From Bradyrhizobium sp. B097 (GTDB taxonomy: Bacteria > Pseudomonadota > Alphaproteobacteria > Rhizobiales > Xanthobacteraceae), in the NCBI RefSeq assembly GCF_038957035.1, contig NZ_CP152412.1, positions 5,824,501-5,888,500 on the forward strand: DNA of 64,000 bases, given 5' to 3'. Each line of letters opens with the position of its first letter. Positions within the stretch are counted from its first letter, which is position 1. This document shows, piece by piece, positions 1 through 8,921 of the stretch. The notes under the pieces were generated by a model. The model worked only from the letters and a program-made list of their open reading frames with translations. It made no database searches and had not been told where the DNA came from. The position numbers and the translations under genes were made by a program.

Positions 1-1556
1 TCTGACTTCAACGCACAGTCCCAGGCTTCCGCGGTCTCGACCGCATCGGCCGGACGGAACACCAGCAAATTCGGGATCGCCCGCAGCGCCGCGAGATGCT
101 CGACGGGCTGATGCGTCGGCCCATCCTCGCCAAGGCCGATCGAATCATGGGTCATCACATGGATGACGCGGATGCCCATCAATGCCGCGAGGCGGATCGC
201 CGGCCGGCTGTAATCGGCGAAGCTGAGGAAGGTGCCGCCATAGGGGATAAACCCGCCATGCAGCGCGATGCCGTTCATCGCAGCCGCCATGCCGTGCTCG
301 CGGATACCGTAGTGGATATAACTGCCGTCGAGTGTTTCCGGCCGCACCGAAACCTGCGACTTCGCCAGCGTCAGGTTGGAGTGCGTGAGGTCGGCCGATC
401 CGCCCAGGAGATTGGGCAACGCTTCGGCGATCACGTCGATGACCTGCTGCGAGGCCTGCCGCGTGGCAAGTTTCGGCCGCTCGGTCGCGAACCGACCGAC
501 GAGCTCTGCCATCGCCTCGGCATAGGCGCAGGGCAACTTCCGGTTCAGCGCGTCGTGGAACGGAGACCGCTCGCCCTTGTCGGCCTTGCAGGCGCTGCGC
601 GAGCGCTCGATCCAGGCCCGCCGCGCGTCGCGGCCGCGGCCACCGAGTTCGCGCCACTCGGCCAGCACCGCATCGGGGACCTCGAAGGCCGGATACGACC
701 AGCGCAGCGCGGCACGGGTCTTCGCCGCCTCGTCGGCGCCGAGCGGTGCGCCGTGCACCTTCTCGCTGCCCTGCCGGTTCGGCGCACCGAACCCGATCAC
801 CGTCCGGCAGGCGATCAGCGACGGACGGTCGCTCGCTCGTGCCTGCCTGATCGCCGCAGAGATTGCCTGCGGATCGTGGCCGTCGATGCGGCAGACGTTC
901 CAGCCGTTGGCCGCAAACCGTGCCGTCTGGTCGTCCGAGCAGGACAACGAGGTGGCGCCGTCGATCGAGATCTGGTTGTCGTCGAACAACACGATCAGCC
1001 GGTTCAGCCGCAAATGGCCGGCGAGCGAGATCGCCTCGTGGCTGAGGCCTTCCATCAGGCAGCCATCGCCGGCGATCACATAGGTGTAGTGGTCGACGAG
1101 ATCGTCGCCGAAGCGGGCGTTCATCAAGCGCTCGGCAAGCGCCATGCCGACCGCGGTCGCGATCCCCTGCCCGAGCGGCCCGGTCGTGGTCTCGACACCG
1201 GGCGTATGACCATACTCAGGATGTCCCGGGGTTTGCGATCCCCACTGCCTGAACGCCTTGAGCTGATCGAGCGTCATGCTTTCGTAGCCCGTCAGATAGA
1301 GCAGCGCGTAGAGCAGCATCGAGCCGTGACCGGCCGACAGCACGAAGCGGTCGCGGTCGGGCCAGGACGGATCGGCCGGGTCGAATTTCAGGAAGTCGGT
1401 GAACAGCACGGTCGCGACATCGGCCATGCCCATCGGCATGCCGGGATGGCCGGATTTCGCCTGCTCCACCGCGTCGATGGCGAGGAAGCGGATGGCGTTG
1501 GCCATCTCGTCGTGGCTGATTTCAGGCCGGCTGGCAACGGACGCAAGTGCGGTCAT
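1..1556 (-). CDS. cbbT: Transketolase, C-terminus cut off by the window edge
   Basis: Thiamine-diphosphate enzyme moving two-carbon ketol units in the Calvin cycle and pentose phosphate pathway. Reading from the ATG at 1556 gives 518 residues without a stop. They include the N-terminal SGHPGMPMG segment (about residues 35-43), the ThDP-binding GDG at 163-165 with a downstream DDNQISIDG, and the start of the pyrimidine-binding domain ([14 protein letters not shown]). A full transketolase has about 660 residues, so roughly the last fifth is outside the window. Its ATG overlaps the cbbP stop in an ATGA, so translation is probably coupled. The cbbP-cbbF context points to the Calvin-cycle paralogue, not a housekeeping tktA. 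Confidence 0.93.
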   Translation of the reverse strand, partial: MTALASVASRPEISHDEMANAIRFLAIDAVEQAKSGHPGMPMGMADVATVLFTDFLKFDPADPSWPDRDRFVLSAGHGSMLLYALLYLTGYESMTLDQLKAFRQWGSQTPGHPEYGHTPGVETTTGPLGQGIATAVGMALAERLMNARFGDDLVDHYTYVIAGDGCLMEGLSHEAISLAGHLRLNRLIVLFDDNQISIDGATSLSCSDDQTARFAANGWNVCRIDGHDPQAISAAIRQARASDRPSLIACRTVIGFGAPNRQGSEKVHGAPLGADEAAKTRAALRWSYPAFEVPDAVLAEWRELGGRGRDARRAWIERSRSACKADKGERSPFHDALNRKLPCAYAEAMAELVGRFATERPKLATRQASQQVIDVIAEALPNLLGGSADLTHSNLTLAKSQVSVRPETLDGSYIHYGIREHGMAAAMNGIALHGGFIPYGGTFLSFADYSRPAIRLAALMGIRVIHVMTHDSIGLGEDGPTHQPVEHLAALRAIPNLLVFRPADAVETAEAWDCALKS

Positions 1557-2428
1557 ATCGTTCGCCTCTTTCGTTCGATCAATTGCAGGATCAGCGGGGT
1601 CAGGATGAGCTGCATCGCGAGGTCGAGCTTGGCGCCGTGAATCACGATCGAATTGGCGCGCGACATGAAGCTGTTCGGGATCATCGAGAGCAGATACGGG
1701 AAATCGATGCCGCGCGGGTTCTTCAACCGAATCACGACCATCGATTCATCCGGCGTCGGGATCCAGCGCGCAATGAACGGGTTCGACGTATCGACCGTCG
1801 GCACGCGCTGGAAGTTGATGTCGGTCTCGCTGAATTGCGGGCAGATGTAGTTCACGTAATCCGGCATGCGGCGCAGGATGGTGTCGGTCACCGCCTCGGT
1901 GGAGTAGCCGCGATGGCTGCGATCGCGATGCAGCTTCTGGATCCATTCGAGGTTGATCACCGGCACGACGCCGATCTTGAGATCAGCGTGCTGCGCGACA
2001 TTCACCTTGTCGGTGACCACGGCGCCGTGCAGGCCCTCGTAGAACAAGAGGTCGGAATTCTCCGGCAGCGCCTCCCATGCGGTGAAGGTGCCGGGCTTGG
2101 CGCCGTAGAGCCGCGATTCCTCTTCGTCGTGCACATAGTGCCGCGTCGTGCCGGTGCCGGTCTCGGCATAGTCGCTGAACAGCTTCTCCAGCTCCTCGAA
2201 CAAATTGGTCTCGGGGCTGAAATGGCTGAAATGCTTGTCGCCGCGCTCGGCCTTCTCCAGCATCTGGCTGCGCATCTCGGCGCGGTCGTAGCGATGGAAC
2301 GCGTCGCCCTCGATATAGGCCGCGACCACATTCTCGCGGCGGAAGATGTTCTCGAACGTCTTCTTCACCGAGGTGGTGCCGGCGCCGGACGAGCCGGTGA
2401 TCGAGATGATGGGATGTCGACGAGACAT
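1553..2428 (-). CDS. cbbP: Phosphoribulokinase
   Basis: Makes ribulose-1,5-bisphosphate, the Rubisco substrate, from ribulose-5-phosphate and ATP in the cytoplasm. The 291-residue protein begins [20 protein letters not shown], with the P-loop GSSGAGTTS at residues 12-20, and continues with the [10 protein letters not shown] and [14 protein letters not shown] segments typical of the bacterial class I enzyme. The start at 2428 is preceded by a GGGGGAG ribosome-binding site; an upstream in-frame ATG at 2476 would run back into cbbF and is rejected. It lies 10 bp after cbbF and overlaps cbbT by 4 bp, so the three form one operon, presumably under CbbR. Confidence 0.96.
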   Translation of the reverse strand: MSRRHPIISITGSSGAGTTSVKKTFENIFRRENVVAAYIEGDAFHRYDRAEMRSQMLEKAERGDKHFSHFSPETNLFEELEKLFSDYAETGTGTTRHYVHDEEESRLYGAKPGTFTAWEALPENSDLLFYEGLHGAVVTDKVNVAQHADLKIGVVPVINLEWIQKLHRDRSHRGYSTEAVTDTILRRMPDYVNYICPQFSETDINFQRVPTVDTSNPFIARWIPTPDESMVVIRLKNPRGIDFPYLLSMIPNSFMSRANSIVIHGAKLDLAMQLILTPLILQLIERKRRTI

Positions 2429-2438
2429 ACGCTCCCCC

Positions 2439-3476
2439 TCAGCGGAACAGGCCGCGCCGCGCGAACAGCGGGGCATCGCTGCTCTCGAACAACGGCTCGA
2501 CGGTCAGGTGGATCGCATCGACGTCGCGCACGGCGCGCGCCGATCCCATGATCAGCGGCACGCGCTGATGCGGCGTGCGTGCCGAGAGTTCGAGAATGCG
2601 CGACCGGCCGCTGGACGCGGCGCCGCCCGCCCACTCCATGATCAGCGCGATGGGATGCGCCTCGTACAGCAGGCGGAGCCGGCCCTCGCGGTAGCCCTGG
2701 CGCGCATCCGCCGGATACAGGAACACGCCACCGCGCATCAGGATGCGGTAGGCCTCGGCCACCAGCGAGCCGATCCAGCGCATGTTGAAATCCTGCCCGC
2801 GCTCGCCGTTCACGCCGGCAAGGCAGTCGTCGATGTAGTTGCGCACCGGGCCGCTCCAGTGCCGCCGGTTCGAGGCGTTGATGGCGAATTCCTTAGCATC
2901 CTGCGGCACCCGCAAATCACGCGCAGTCAGGACGAACTCGCCGGTTCGCGGATCCAGCGTGAAACAGTCGACGCACTGGTCGAGCGCCAGCACCAGCACG
3001 GTCTGCGGACCGTAGATGAAGCAGCCCGCGGCACATTGCGCCGTACCGGGCTCGAAGAAGGTCGAGATGATGTCGTTTCCCTTCGGCCGGATCGAGAAGA
3101 TCGTGCCGATCGAGATGTTGTTTTCGAGATTGGCGGATCCATCGAGCGGATCGATCGCGACACAGAGCGGCGCATCGGGATCGAGCGTCTCCGGCAGCTC
3201 GACCTCTTCCGACAACACCGCAGCGACGGGCGCCGTACGCAGCGCGTCGCGCATCAGGTTGTCGGCGACGATGTCGATGGTCTTCTGGCGATCGCCGTCG
3301 GGATTGACCCCGCCGCTCTCGCCGCCGATGCCGGCGAGCGGCCCCGCGGCGATGATGCGCGAGAGCTCGATCGCGGCGCCGGCAAGGGCTTCGATCACCG
3401 CAACGGTCGCGGCGCGCAGCGGGTTGTGCTGCGTCGGCCACTCCAGATGGGCATGCAATGCAGAACGAATCTCCAC
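2439..3476 (-). CDS. cbbF: Class I fructose-1,6-bisphosphatase
   Basis: Hydrolyses fructose-1,6-bisphosphate (and in autotrophs often sedoheptulose-1,7-bisphosphate) in the regenerative arm of the Calvin cycle. The 345-residue protein carries the metal-site SEE at 89-91 and DPLDGSAN at 109-116. I chose the GTG at 3476 (VEIRSALHAH...) because AAGGGAG lies just upstream and family similarity begins there; the open frame extends to an ATG at 3554 with arginine-rich, unlike sequence. First gene of cbbF-cbbP-cbbT, divergent from cbbR. Confidence 0.94.
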   Translation of the reverse strand: MEIRSALHAHLEWPTQHNPLRAATVAVIEALAGAAIELSRIIAAGPLAGIGGESGGVNPDGDRQKTIDIVADNLMRDALRTAPVAAVLSEEVELPETLDPDAPLCVAIDPLDGSANLENNISIGTIFSIRPKGNDIISTFFEPGTAQCAAGCFIYGPQTVLVLALDQCVDCFTLDPRTGEFVLTARDLRVPQDAKEFAINASNRRHWSGPVRNYIDDCLAGVNGERGQDFNMRWIGSLVAEAYRILMRGGVFLYPADARQGYREGRLRLLYEAHPIALIMEWAGGAASSGRSRILELSARTPHQRVPLIMGSARAVRDVDAIHLTVEPLFESSDAPLFARRGLFR

Positions 3477-3560
3477 CGGCCTCTCCCTTTGATCGCGCCC
3501 TCTGTCCCGAGGTGTCGAGAGGCGACCGCAGGGGAGTCGCCTTCGCCCTATCAACGCGCG

Positions 3561-3581
3561 AATTGCCCAATTAGGGAAATT
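3561..3581. promoter_or_regulatory. Candidate CbbR operator between cbbF and cbbR
   Basis: Imperfect inverted repeat AATTGCCC-AATTA-GGGAAATT: two 8-bp arms, 7 of 8 positions paired, 5-bp spacer. It lies in the divergent cbbF/cbbR intergenic region, 45 bp before the cbbR start, where LysR-type regulators normally bind. Assignment to CbbR is inferred from position. Confidence 0.5.
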
Positions 3582-3625
3582 TCATTATCTTGGGTCTGGG
3601 CAAAGTATTCCTTATGGAGCTTGTG

Positions 3626-4546
3626 ATGGCCTTCTCGCGGGATCTCACCATCCGCCAGCTGCGTGCGCTGTCGGCCGTGCACGCGGCCGGCTCGATCACG
3701 TCGGCGGCCAACCAGCTCAACCTGACGCAGCCCGCGGTGACGCTGCAGCTCCGCAACCTGCAGGCGCTCGCGGGATTGCCGCTGATCCAGCGCACCGGCG
3801 ACGGCATGGCGCTGACCGATGCCGGCGCGCATGTGCTGGCGCTCATCGAGCGGATCGAGGCGGCGCTGAAGGACTGCGAACAGTCGCTCGACATGATCGC
3901 CGGCCGCAGCGGCGGCCGCGTCGCGATGGGCGCGGTCTCGACCGCGAAATACTTCGTGCCGTTCGCGATCGCGGCGTTTTCGCGCCGCTTTCCCAAGATC
4001 GAGGTCACGCTCAGGATCGGCAACCGCGAGGAAATCCGCGACGCGCTGCGCGGCTACGATCTCGACATCGCAGTGATGGGCCGGCCGCCGGCCGATGTCG
4101 AAGTCGAGATGAAACCGCTTGGCCGGCATCCGCACTTCATCATCGCCGCACCGGATCACCGGCTGGCGCGGCGGCGGCACGTCGCGACATCGGAGCTCGC
4201 CAATGAAACCTTCATCACCCGCGAGCAGGGATCGGGCACGCGGATGCTGATGCAGCAATATTTCGAGCGGGTCGGACTGGAGCCGAAACTCGGCATGGCG
4301 ATGGACAGCAACGAGACCATCAAGCAGGCGGTGATGGCCGGGCTCGGCATCGCCTTCATTTCCCAGCACACCGTGTTCCATGAACTGGAGGATGGCCGGC
4401 TGGTGGTGCTCAAGGTGAAGGGCCTGCCGATCGTCCGGCAGTGGCACGCAATCAGGCGCACCGACAAGATCCTGCTGCCACCCGCGCAGGCGATGCTGGA
4501 CTTCCTGGGCAAGGAGGGTTGGCGTTATCTCCCGAATTCGCGCTAG
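3626..4546 (+). CDS. cbbR: LysR-type regulator of the cbb operon
   Basis: DNA-binding activator of the divergently transcribed Calvin-cycle operon. The protein (306 residues from MAFSRDLTIRQLRAL) has the N-terminal winged helix with SITSAANQLNLTQPAVTLQLRNLQ, then a two-lobed effector domain (RIGNREEIRDALRGYDLDIAVMGRPP, GIAFISQH). The ATG at 3626 is preferred: GGAG sits 6 bp upstream and it matches usual CbbR N-termini. A TTG at 3590 and an ATG at 3614 are in frame but would overlap the promoter. The identification rests on its position next to cbbF. CbbR proteins typically sense metabolites such as RuBP or NADPH; the sequence does not show which. Confidence 0.9.
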   Translation: MAFSRDLTIRQLRALSAVHAAGSITSAANQLNLTQPAVTLQLRNLQALAGLPLIQRTGDGMALTDAGAHVLALIERIEAALKDCEQSLDMIAGRSGGRVAMGAVSTAKYFVPFAIAAFSRRFPKIEVTLRIGNREEIRDALRGYDLDIAVMGRPPADVEVEMKPLGRHPHFIIAAPDHRLARRRHVATSELANETFITREQGSGTRMLMQQYFERVGLEPKLGMAMDSNETIKQAVMAGLGIAFISQHTVFHELEDGRLVVLKVKGLPIVRQWHAIRRTDKILLPPAQAMLDFLGKEGWRYLPNSR

Positions 4547-4703
4547 CCGCGCGCTGCTTCGACACCAGTTCGATCGAAAAAATCGAGTTAACGCCGTATG
4601 TTAAGCATTGAAGTTCCCGCGAACGCGTGCCACATCTTAACTGCGGTCACGCGCGGACCGTATCCCTGCGAGGGAGGATGAACTGCAAAACCAGTCCCCG
4701 CCG

Positions 4704-6401
4704 ATGCCTGACTTCAAGGCGTTATTCGAGGCGGCGCCCGGCCTCTATCTGGTGCTGACGCAGCCTGACTTCAGCATCGTGGCAGTAAGCGACGCCTATC
4801 TGCGCGCCACCAAGACCGAGCGCGCCGCGATCCTTGGGCGCGGGCTGTTCGACGTATTTCCCGATAATCCGGACGATCCGGCCGCCGACGGGGTGCGCAA
4901 CCTGCGCGCCTCGCTGGAACGTGTGGTCCAGTTCCGCCGCCCCGATACCATGTCGGTGCAGAAATACGATATCCGCAAGCCCGAGTCGGAGGGCGGCGGA
5001 TTCGAGGAGCGCTACTGGAGCCCGCGCAATACGCCGGTGTTCGGGCCGAGCGGACAGTTCAGTTACATCATCCATCGGGTGGAAGACGTCACCGGCTTCA
5101 TTCAGCTAAAGCAGCGCGGCGCCGAGCAGGACAAGCTGACCGACCGGCTGCGCGAGCGCACCGAGCAGATGGAAGCTGAAATCTTCATGCGCGCCCGCGA
5201 GGTCGAGGCCGCGCGGGAGCAGCTCGAAGCCGAGCAGAAGCTGCGCCAGGTGCAGAAGATGGAGGCCGTCGGGCACCTCACCGGCGGCATCGCCCACGAC
5301 TTCAACAACATCCTGACCGTCATCACCGGCCTGATCGACATCCTCGCCGAGGCCGTCGAGCACGACGCCGCGCTGTCGTCGGTGACAAAAATGATCAGCG
5401 ATGCCGCCTTTCGCGGCGCCGAGGTGACCAAGCATCTGCTCGCCTTCTCGCGCCAGCAGCCGCTACAGCCGCGTGAAGCCAACCTCAACACGCTGGTGCA
5501 GGACACCGCGCGGCTGCTGCGCCCCTCGCTCGGCGAGCAGATCGAGATCGATACCGCGCTCGAGCCCGACGCCTGGCCGGCTTTCATCGACCCCAACCAC
5601 ATGGCGACCGCGCTGCTCAATCTCGCCGTCAATGCCCGCGATGCGATGCCCGACGGCGGCAAGCTGATGCTGGAGACCAGCAACGTCATCCTCGACGAGG
5701 TTTATGCCGCCGCCAATCTCGACGTGCGGGCGGGTGAATATGTGATGGTCGCGGTCAGCGACACCGGCGGCGGAATCCCGGAGGGGATCCGCGAAAAGGT
5801 GTTCGAGCCGTTCTTCACCACCAAGGATACCGGCAAGGGCACCGGCCTCGGGCTGAGCATGGTCTACGGCTTCATCAAGCAGTCTGACGGACATCTCAAG
5901 ATTTATTCCGAAGAGGGCCACGGCACATCGATCAAGCTCTATCTGCCGCGCAGCATGGGCGACATGGTCGACGTCGAGCCGCCTCCTCCGGTCGACATGC
6001 GTGGCGGCCACGAATCCATCCTGGTCGTCGAGGACGATCCGCTGGTCCGCAATTACGTCAGCGCCCAGCTCGAGCAGCTTGGCTACCGCACCATGGTCAC
6101 CGCCAACGGCCCGGAAGCATTGGCCGCGGTCGAGAAGGGCTTCGTCTGCGACGTGCTGTTCACCGACGTCATCATGTCCGGCGGCATGAACGGCCGGCAG
6201 GTGGCCGATGCCGTGATCGCCAAGCTGCCCTCGGTGCGCGTGCTGTTCACCTCGGGCTATACCGAGGACGCGATCATCCATCACGGCCGTCTCGACCCGG
6301 ACGTCACGCTATTGCCCAAGCCCTACCGCAAGGCCGATCTCGCCCGGATGATCCGGCAGGTGCTGACGCAGCCTCCCGCATCGGTGGTGGCGGCCAAGTA
6401 A
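4704..6401 (+). CDS. PAS-containing hybrid histidine kinase with C-terminal receiver
   Basis: Soluble signalling kinase of 565 residues. Domains in order: PAS-like sensor (about 1-130), a charged coiled coil (about 135-190), an H-box [13 protein letters not shown] with the phospho-accepting His at about 198, an HATPase domain (N-box [10 protein letters not shown], then DTGGGIP and GTGLGLSMV), and a receiver (about 435-560) with phospho-Asp at about 488 in LFTDVIM and Lys in LPKPYRK. There is no membrane segment. No partner regulator is adjacent. The ATG has no close ribosome-binding site; GGGAGG at 4672-4677 is well placed for a CTG at 4683 (7 residues longer), so a non-ATG start is possible. 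The signal sensed is unknown. Confidence 0.9.
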   Translation: MPDFKALFEAAPGLYLVLTQPDFSIVAVSDAYLRATKTERAAILGRGLFDVFPDNPDDPAADGVRNLRASLERVVQFRRPDTMSVQKYDIRKPESEGGGFEERYWSPRNTPVFGPSGQFSYIIHRVEDVTGFIQLKQRGAEQDKLTDRLRERTEQMEAEIFMRAREVEAAREQLEAEQKLRQVQKMEAVGHLTGGIAHDFNNILTVITGLIDILAEAVEHDAALSSVTKMISDAAFRGAEVTKHLLAFSRQQPLQPREANLNTLVQDTARLLRPSLGEQIEIDTALEPDAWPAFIDPNHMATALLNLAVNARDAMPDGGKLMLETSNVILDEVYAAANLDVRAGEYVMVAVSDTGGGIPEGIREKVFEPFFTTKDTGKGTGLGLSMVYGFIKQSDGHLKIYSEEGHGTSIKLYLPRSMGDMVDVEPPPPVDMRGGHESILVVEDDPLVRNYVSAQLEQLGYRTMVTANGPEALAAVEKGFVCDVLFTDVIMSGGMNGRQVADAVIAKLPSVRVLFTSGYTEDAIIHHGRLDPDVTLLPKPYRKADLARMIRQVLTQPPASVVAAK

Positions 6402-6424
6402 CGCGGCTTTGTAGCGCGGCTTGC

Positions 6425-6847
6425 TCAGGGACCAAAGCTCGAGCGGCTCTGGATTTTCCAGGCGCCGCCGAGCAGGCTCAGCACATAGAGGGAATCGTAG
6501 ATCCCGATGACCGATCCGTCCTCGCGGTAGCGCGTATAGCGGACGGCGTAATGCGCCTTGGTCGGCGACGACTGCACGAGCTTGGTCTCGTTCCAGGCGC
6601 TGTGATGCCAGCCATCCTGTTTGCGCAACCGCTCGAACAGGTCCATCGGATTGTTGCCGGGCTGCTGATAGACCGTGACCACGCCGCCGGCGATCCGCAC
6701 ATGCGGGAAGTGCATCAGTGCGTCCATGGCGGACGCGTCATAGCGATTGAGCGCCGCCATCCAGCGCGTCAGCACATCCTCGCATTTGGCCTGGTCGTCG
6801 CGCGCGATCTGCGCCTCGACGGTATACGTCGCGGCCGGCTCCGGCAT
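6425..6847 (-). CDS. SnoaL/NTF2-like small protein
   Basis: A 140-residue protein with the pattern of the NTF2-like fold: an N-terminal helix (CEDVLTRWMAALNRYDASAMDALMHFPHVRI), then alternating strands ending in YVLSLLGGAWKIQSRSSF. Family members are often small isomerases or hydrolases or ligand-binding proteins; no catalytic set is clear here. Its ATG overlaps the stop of the upstream tetR-like gene by one base (TGATG), so the two are cotranscribed and probably translationally coupled. That makes it a candidate accessory for the adjacent efflux system. Function unknown. Confidence 0.75.
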   Translation of the reverse strand: MPEPAATYTVEAQIARDDQAKCEDVLTRWMAALNRYDASAMDALMHFPHVRIAGGVVTVYQQPGNNPMDLFERLRKQDGWHHSAWNETKLVQSSPTKAHYAVRYTRYREDGSVIGIYDSLYVLSLLGGAWKIQSRSSFGP

Positions 6848-7569
6848 CACGCGCCTCCACTTTGCTTGTTGATCCGGTCGGCCGGCACGGCGCATCCGGA
6901 CAGGAACAGCGCGGCACAAGCCTTGGCGCGCGCGGCCATCTCGCTGTGCACCGGCGCGGGCTTGTGCCCGAACATGACATCGCGCTGCGGCTTGAACACG
7001 AGCATGCCGAGCAGCATGCCCGCTGCGGCTTCGGTGTCATCGAGCACGATCCGCCCTCGCCGCTGCTGGATGCCGAGCCAATTCGCCAGCGCGGCGATCG
7101 AGCGCTGCATGGCCTTTTCGTAAAACGTCTCGGCGATGTCAGGGAATTTGTCGCTCTCGGCCAGGATGATCCGTTGCAGCGCGATGACCTCGGCATCGAG
7201 AACGAGCTCGGCGCAGGTCAGCAGCGCGGCCTCCAGGGCCGCCGCAACATTGCGGCCGTCGCAGGCGCCGAGATTCACGATGGACACGAACCGGTCCACC
7301 CGGTCGGTCACCATGCCTTCGAACAGCGCCAGCTTGGTCGGGATCAAACGATAGAGCGTCTTGGTGGAAACGCCGGCGCGGCAGGCGACGTCGGCGATGC
7401 TGGCCGCGGCGAAGCCGCGCTCCGAGAACTCACGGCGCGCGGCCTCATAGATCAGCGCGCGCGTCTCGTCGTCGGAACGAAGCTGCGGCCGCCCGCGGCC
7501 GCGCCGTTCCGGCGCCGGCGCCGGCGCCGGCGCGGTCTGCTCTGTCTGGTCTTTGTCATTCCGGTTCAT
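6847..7569 (-). CDS. TetR-family repressor of the adjacent efflux pump
   Basis: 240 residues. After a low-complexity Pro-Ala linker (about 12-20) comes a TetR helix-turn-helix (LIYEAARREFSERGFAAASIADVACRAGVSTKTLYRLIPTKLALFEGM, about 37-85). The rest is a helical ligand domain with the EVIALQRIILAESDKFPDIAETFYE segment seen in AcrR-like repressors. It is divergent from an EmrA/EmrB pair, and the shared intergenic region has a perfect 8-bp inverted repeat. Most likely it represses both directions and is released by a pump substrate; the ligand is unknown. Confidence 0.9.
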   Translation of the reverse strand: MNRNDKDQTEQTAPAPAPAPERRGRGRPQLRSDDETRALIYEAARREFSERGFAAASIADVACRAGVSTKTLYRLIPTKLALFEGMVTDRVDRFVSIVNLGACDGRNVAAALEAALLTCAELVLDAEVIALQRIILAESDKFPDIAETFYEKAMQRSIAALANWLGIQQRRGRIVLDDTEAAAGMLLGMLVFKPQRDVMFGHKPAPVHSEMAARAKACAALFLSGCAVPADRINKQSGGA

Positions 7570-7593
7570 CCGCGAGCCATGCTTTTAGATGAT

Positions 7594-7634
7594 GACTGTC
7601 ATTCTATTGACAGTCCCAATATGGGCTCTATTTT
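7594..7634 (+). promoter_or_regulatory. TetR operator overlapping the efflux-operon promoter
   Basis: GACTGTCA (7594-7601), six bases, then TGACAGTC (7608-7615) form a perfect inverted repeat. The second arm contains a consensus -35 TTGACA (7607-7612), followed after 16 bp by TATTTT (7629-7634) as a -10. The operator therefore covers the -35 of the promoter reading into the membrane-fusion gene, an arrangement suited to repression. Promoter and binding are inferred from sequence. Confidence 0.7.
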
Positions 7635-7725
7635 GGAAAACATCAAGTTTCCTAATTATCCCGGGCCGCCGAAATTCAAATTCATACGGTTTCCCAGCGG
7701 GATAGAACGATCAGGAGCGCCTGCC

Positions 7726-8913
7726 ATGAGCCAGCACGAAACGTCCTTCAAGGCCGAGAGCCAGGTTCCGGCCGAGACCGCCAAGCAGTTGATCGCAAAT
7801 CCGGAGGCGGCCAAGCCCCCCGCCGCCAAGGGCAAGCTTCGCCGCCTGCTCATGACCGGCGCGGCCCTCGCCCTGCTGGCGGGTGGCGCCTGGTATGGCT
7901 GGGATTACTGGACGGTCGGCCGCTTTCAGGTCTCGACCGACGACGCCTATGTGAAGGCCGACAACACCACGATCGCACCGAAAGTGTCCGGCTATCTCAG
8001 TGCGGTGCTGGTCGGCGACAACGAGCATGTGCGCGCCGGCCAGATCCTGGCGCGGATCGACGAGCGCGATTTCAAGGTCGCGCTGGACCAGGCCAAGGCC
8101 GACGTCGCCGCCGCCGAAGCCGCGATCACGAGCAAGCGCGCCCAGCTCGACGTGCAGCACTCGGTGATCGAAGCGGCGCGCGCAACGCTCGCCGTGGATA
8201 CCGCGAACCAGACCTTCGCCGAGCAGGAGAACAAGCGTTACACCGACCTCGCCGGCACCGGCTACGGCAGTGTGCAGAACGCGCAGCAGGCGCAGTCGCG
8301 CTATGCCAGCGCGCAGGCCGCCATCGCCCGCGACACCGCAAACCTCGCCTCCGCGGAGCGCCAGGTGGAACTGCTCAAGGCTGACATCGCCCAGGCCGTC
8401 GCGGCGCAGGCACGGGCGACCGCGCTCCAGCATCAGGCCGAGTTGAACCTCGGCTACACCACCATCATCGCGCCGATCGACGGTGTGGTCGGCAACCGCA
8501 CCCTGCGCACCGGCCAGTTCGTCCAGGCCGGCACGCAACTGATGTCGCTGGTGCCGGCCACCGGCGCCTACGTGATCGCGAACTACAAGGAGACGCAGCT
8601 CACCAATGTCCGCAAGGGCCAGCCGGTCGAGATCGAGGTCGACATGTTCCCCGGTCAGGTCGTACGCGGCCATGTCGACAGCCTCGCGCCGGCGAGCGGC
8701 CAGGAGTTCGCGCTGCTGCCGCCGGACAACGCCACCGGCAACTTCACCAAGGTGGTGCAGCGCATCCCGGTGAAGATCGTGCTCGACGCAACCAATGTCG
8801 ACCTGCGGCCGGGCATGTCGGTGATCCCCTCCATCGCGACGCTGTCGCATCCCGCCGAGGAAACTCCGCGCTCCAGCGCCTCTCCCAAGCTCGCTGTCGC
8901 CTCTTTCAAATAG
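7726..8913 (+). CDS. emrA: HlyD/EmrA-family membrane fusion protein
   Basis: Periplasmic adaptor of a tripartite efflux pump. 395 residues: a short cytoplasmic N-terminus, one membrane segment (about 38-58, LLMTGAALALLAGGAWYGW), a barrel-sandwich half-motif (STDDAYVKADNTTIAPKVSGYL), a long alpha hairpin rich in Ala and Gln (about 120-235), and the second half-motif TIIAPIDGVVGNRTLRTGQFV. The start is set by AGGAG at 7713-7717. An open frame continues far upstream but crosses the operator and the antisense tetR gene, so it is not used. It sits 8 bp before the MFS partner. The emrA name reflects family type; substrates are unknown. Confidence 0.92.
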   Translation: MSQHETSFKAESQVPAETAKQLIANPEAAKPPAAKGKLRRLLMTGAALALLAGGAWYGWDYWTVGRFQVSTDDAYVKADNTTIAPKVSGYLSAVLVGDNEHVRAGQILARIDERDFKVALDQAKADVAAAEAAITSKRAQLDVQHSVIEAARATLAVDTANQTFAEQENKRYTDLAGTGYGSVQNAQQAQSRYASAQAAIARDTANLASAERQVELLKADIAQAVAAQARATALQHQAELNLGYTTIIAPIDGVVGNRTLRTGQFVQAGTQLMSLVPATGAYVIANYKETQLTNVRKGQPVEIEVDMFPGQVVRGHVDSLAPASGQEFALLPPDNATGNFTKVVQRIPVKIVLDATNVDLRPGMSVIPSIATLSHPAEETPRSSASPKLAVASFK

Positions 8914-8921
8914 GTGATGTC

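Noticed and set aside
3590..3625. TTG or first ATG as the cbbR start
   Set aside because: The ATG at 3626 has a better-spaced ribosome-binding site and matches the family N-terminus.
6862..7725. Upstream extension of the HlyD-type gene by 288 codons
   Set aside because: Would run antisense through the tetR-like gene and the operator; the AGGAG-preceded ATG at 7726 explains the family start.
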